Assembly: GCA_030588275.1 (NCBI GenBank)
Contig: JAUUYJ010000156.1
Location: 1 to 6,243, forward strand
DNA: 6,243 bases
Source: Candidatus Zixiibacteriota bacterium
Lineage (GTDB): Bacteria > Zixibacteria > MSB-5A5 > GN15 > JAAZOE01
Direction of reading: 5' to 3'
Position 1 is the stretch's first letter. Every line of letters begins with the position of its first letter. A program made the translations under genes and the position numbers. Below are positions 5,462 through 6,243 of this stretch, piece after piece. Below the pieces are notes generated by a model that was not told where the DNA came from, did no database searches, and was given only the letters and a program-made list of their open reading frames with translations.

Positions 5462-6243
5462 TCAGCAGTTTTCGTAGTTCGGACCGCCCCCTCCTTCGGG
5501 GACTTTCCATGTTATAACCTGATACGGATCGGCAATATCGCACGTCTTGCAATGGACGCAGTTTGATGGCGTCAACTGGAGATGCTTACCCCCACCCGCA
5601 CCCTCATCATTATCGACCATCTCATACACCTGAGCCGGGCAAAAATACTGGCAAGGATTGCCAAACTCTTCGGTGCACTTGGTATTGCAGATATCGTAAT
5701 CAGAAATTACCAAATGAGACGGTTGATCCTCTTCATGCTTGGTACCACTTTTATAAACGTCGGTCAGTTTGTCAAACAGATATTTATTATCGAATTTCAT
5801 CGGCGTCGGGGGCTGGCGATCTCCTGAGAAAAACGCCCTGAACGGTTGCATATGTTCGTGATCCGGTCTCGCGTTGATACGATCAAAGAGACCCCGTCCA
5901 GCGGAGACAAATTGAAATCCGGCATTAACCATGCCTGAGACCAAGCCCCCCTCAAACCCTTGATGAAAATTACGCACTTTATATAGTTCGGTTTTGGCCG
6001 GACTGGATTCAAAAAGATTTTGCATCGTTTTGAGACTATTGGATGAAAAATCATCCTTCTCAAGCGCCGCAAAAACTGTTTTGGCCGCCATCATACCGGA
6101 CTGGATGCCAAGATGGATCCCCTTGAGGCGCTGAGCATTTAAGAAACCGGCGGCATCACCGATAATCAAAAAATTGTTATCGTACAGCCGAGGCATCGCA
6201 TAATACCCACCTTCGGGAATCGTTTTGGCACCATAATGAAGCA
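5462..6243 (-). CDS. electron transfer flavoprotein:quinone oxidoreductase, C-terminal part (partial)
   Basis: This enzyme passes electrons from reduced electron transfer flavoprotein, loaded by acyl-CoA and similar dehydrogenases, to the membrane quinone pool. The frame is open to the right edge and reads HYGAKTIPEGGYYAMPRL before the first internal ATG at 6196, so that ATG is not the start and the 5' portion lies outside the window. About 260 residues remain. They include the FAD-binding segment NFLIIGDAAGFLN followed by RLKGIHLGIQSG, and the C-terminal ferredoxin-like domain with cluster cysteines in YFCPA and in NCVHCKTCD, ending PEGGGGPNYENC. This matches the one-chain ETF-QO (FixC plus FixX fused). 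The CNTKC and NPC cysteines before the cluster are extra but common in the family. It converges on speE. Confidence 0.93.
   Translation of the reverse strand, partial: LHYGAKTIPEGGYYAMPRLYDNNFLIIGDAAGFLNAQRLKGIHLGIQSGMMAAKTVFAALEKDDFSSNSLKTMQNLFESSPAKTELYKVRNFHQGFEGGLVSGMVNAGFQFVSAGRGLFDRINARPDHEHMQPFRAFFSGDRQPPTPMKFDNKYLFDKLTDVYKSGTKHEEDQPSHLVISDYDICNTKCTEEFGNPCQYFCPAQVYEMVDNDEGAGGGKHLQLTPSNCVHCKTCDIADPYQVITWKVPEGGGGPNYENC

Noticed and set aside
6194..6196. ATG at 6196 as the start of the ETF:quinone oxidoreductase
   Set aside because: The frame continues upstream with family-typical residues (HYGAKTIPEGGYYA), so it is an internal methionine and the gene is cut by the window edge.

Overview
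The window looks like a chromosomal segment of a Gram-negative (diderm) bacterium of moderate, slightly AT-leaning composition. The evidence is an outer-membrane beta-barrel-type protein with a Sec signal peptide, a probable lipoprotein, and an ETF:quinone oxidoreductase. The lineage cannot be fixed from sequence alone. The mix of a eukaryotic-type ornithine decarboxylase, a class 1b SAM decarboxylase and elaborate palindromic intergenic repeats would fit an uncultured FCB-type lineage such as Zixibacteria, but that is a low-confidence impression.

Layout. Positions 1-41 (minus) are the first 13 codons of a flavoprotein with a Rossmann dinucleotide-binding motif, dihydrolipoamide dehydrogenase-like. 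A long non-coding stretch (42-754) follows. It holds a candidate promoter for that gene, a compact hairpin element (145-212), a larger palindrome that can fold as a three-way junction (351-498), and a terminator (694-728) serving the next genes. A two-gene minus-strand operon comes next: a beta-barrel protein (1358-1900) and a lipoprotein (755-1348), driven by a near-perfect sigma70-type promoter (1929-1956).

The centre (2264-5377, plus strand) is a compact polyamine operon: an XRE-HTH/cupin regulator, S-adenosylmethionine decarboxylase (speH), an ornithine decarboxylase-type PLP enzyme, and spermidine synthase (speE). Together they would make putrescine from ornithine and aminopropyl donor from SAM, then join them as spermidine. 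The regulator gene is preceded by four regularly spaced short dyads (2128-2219), one of which carries compensating base changes, a plausible operator array or structured leader. A strong bidirectional terminator (5404-5437) separates speE from the convergent 3' part of an ETF:quinone oxidoreductase gene (5462-6243, minus), whose 5' end lies outside the window.

The coding content is mostly well-known enzymology. The less explained material is the non-coding structure: the dyad array before the regulator and the two palindromic elements in the left intergenic region.
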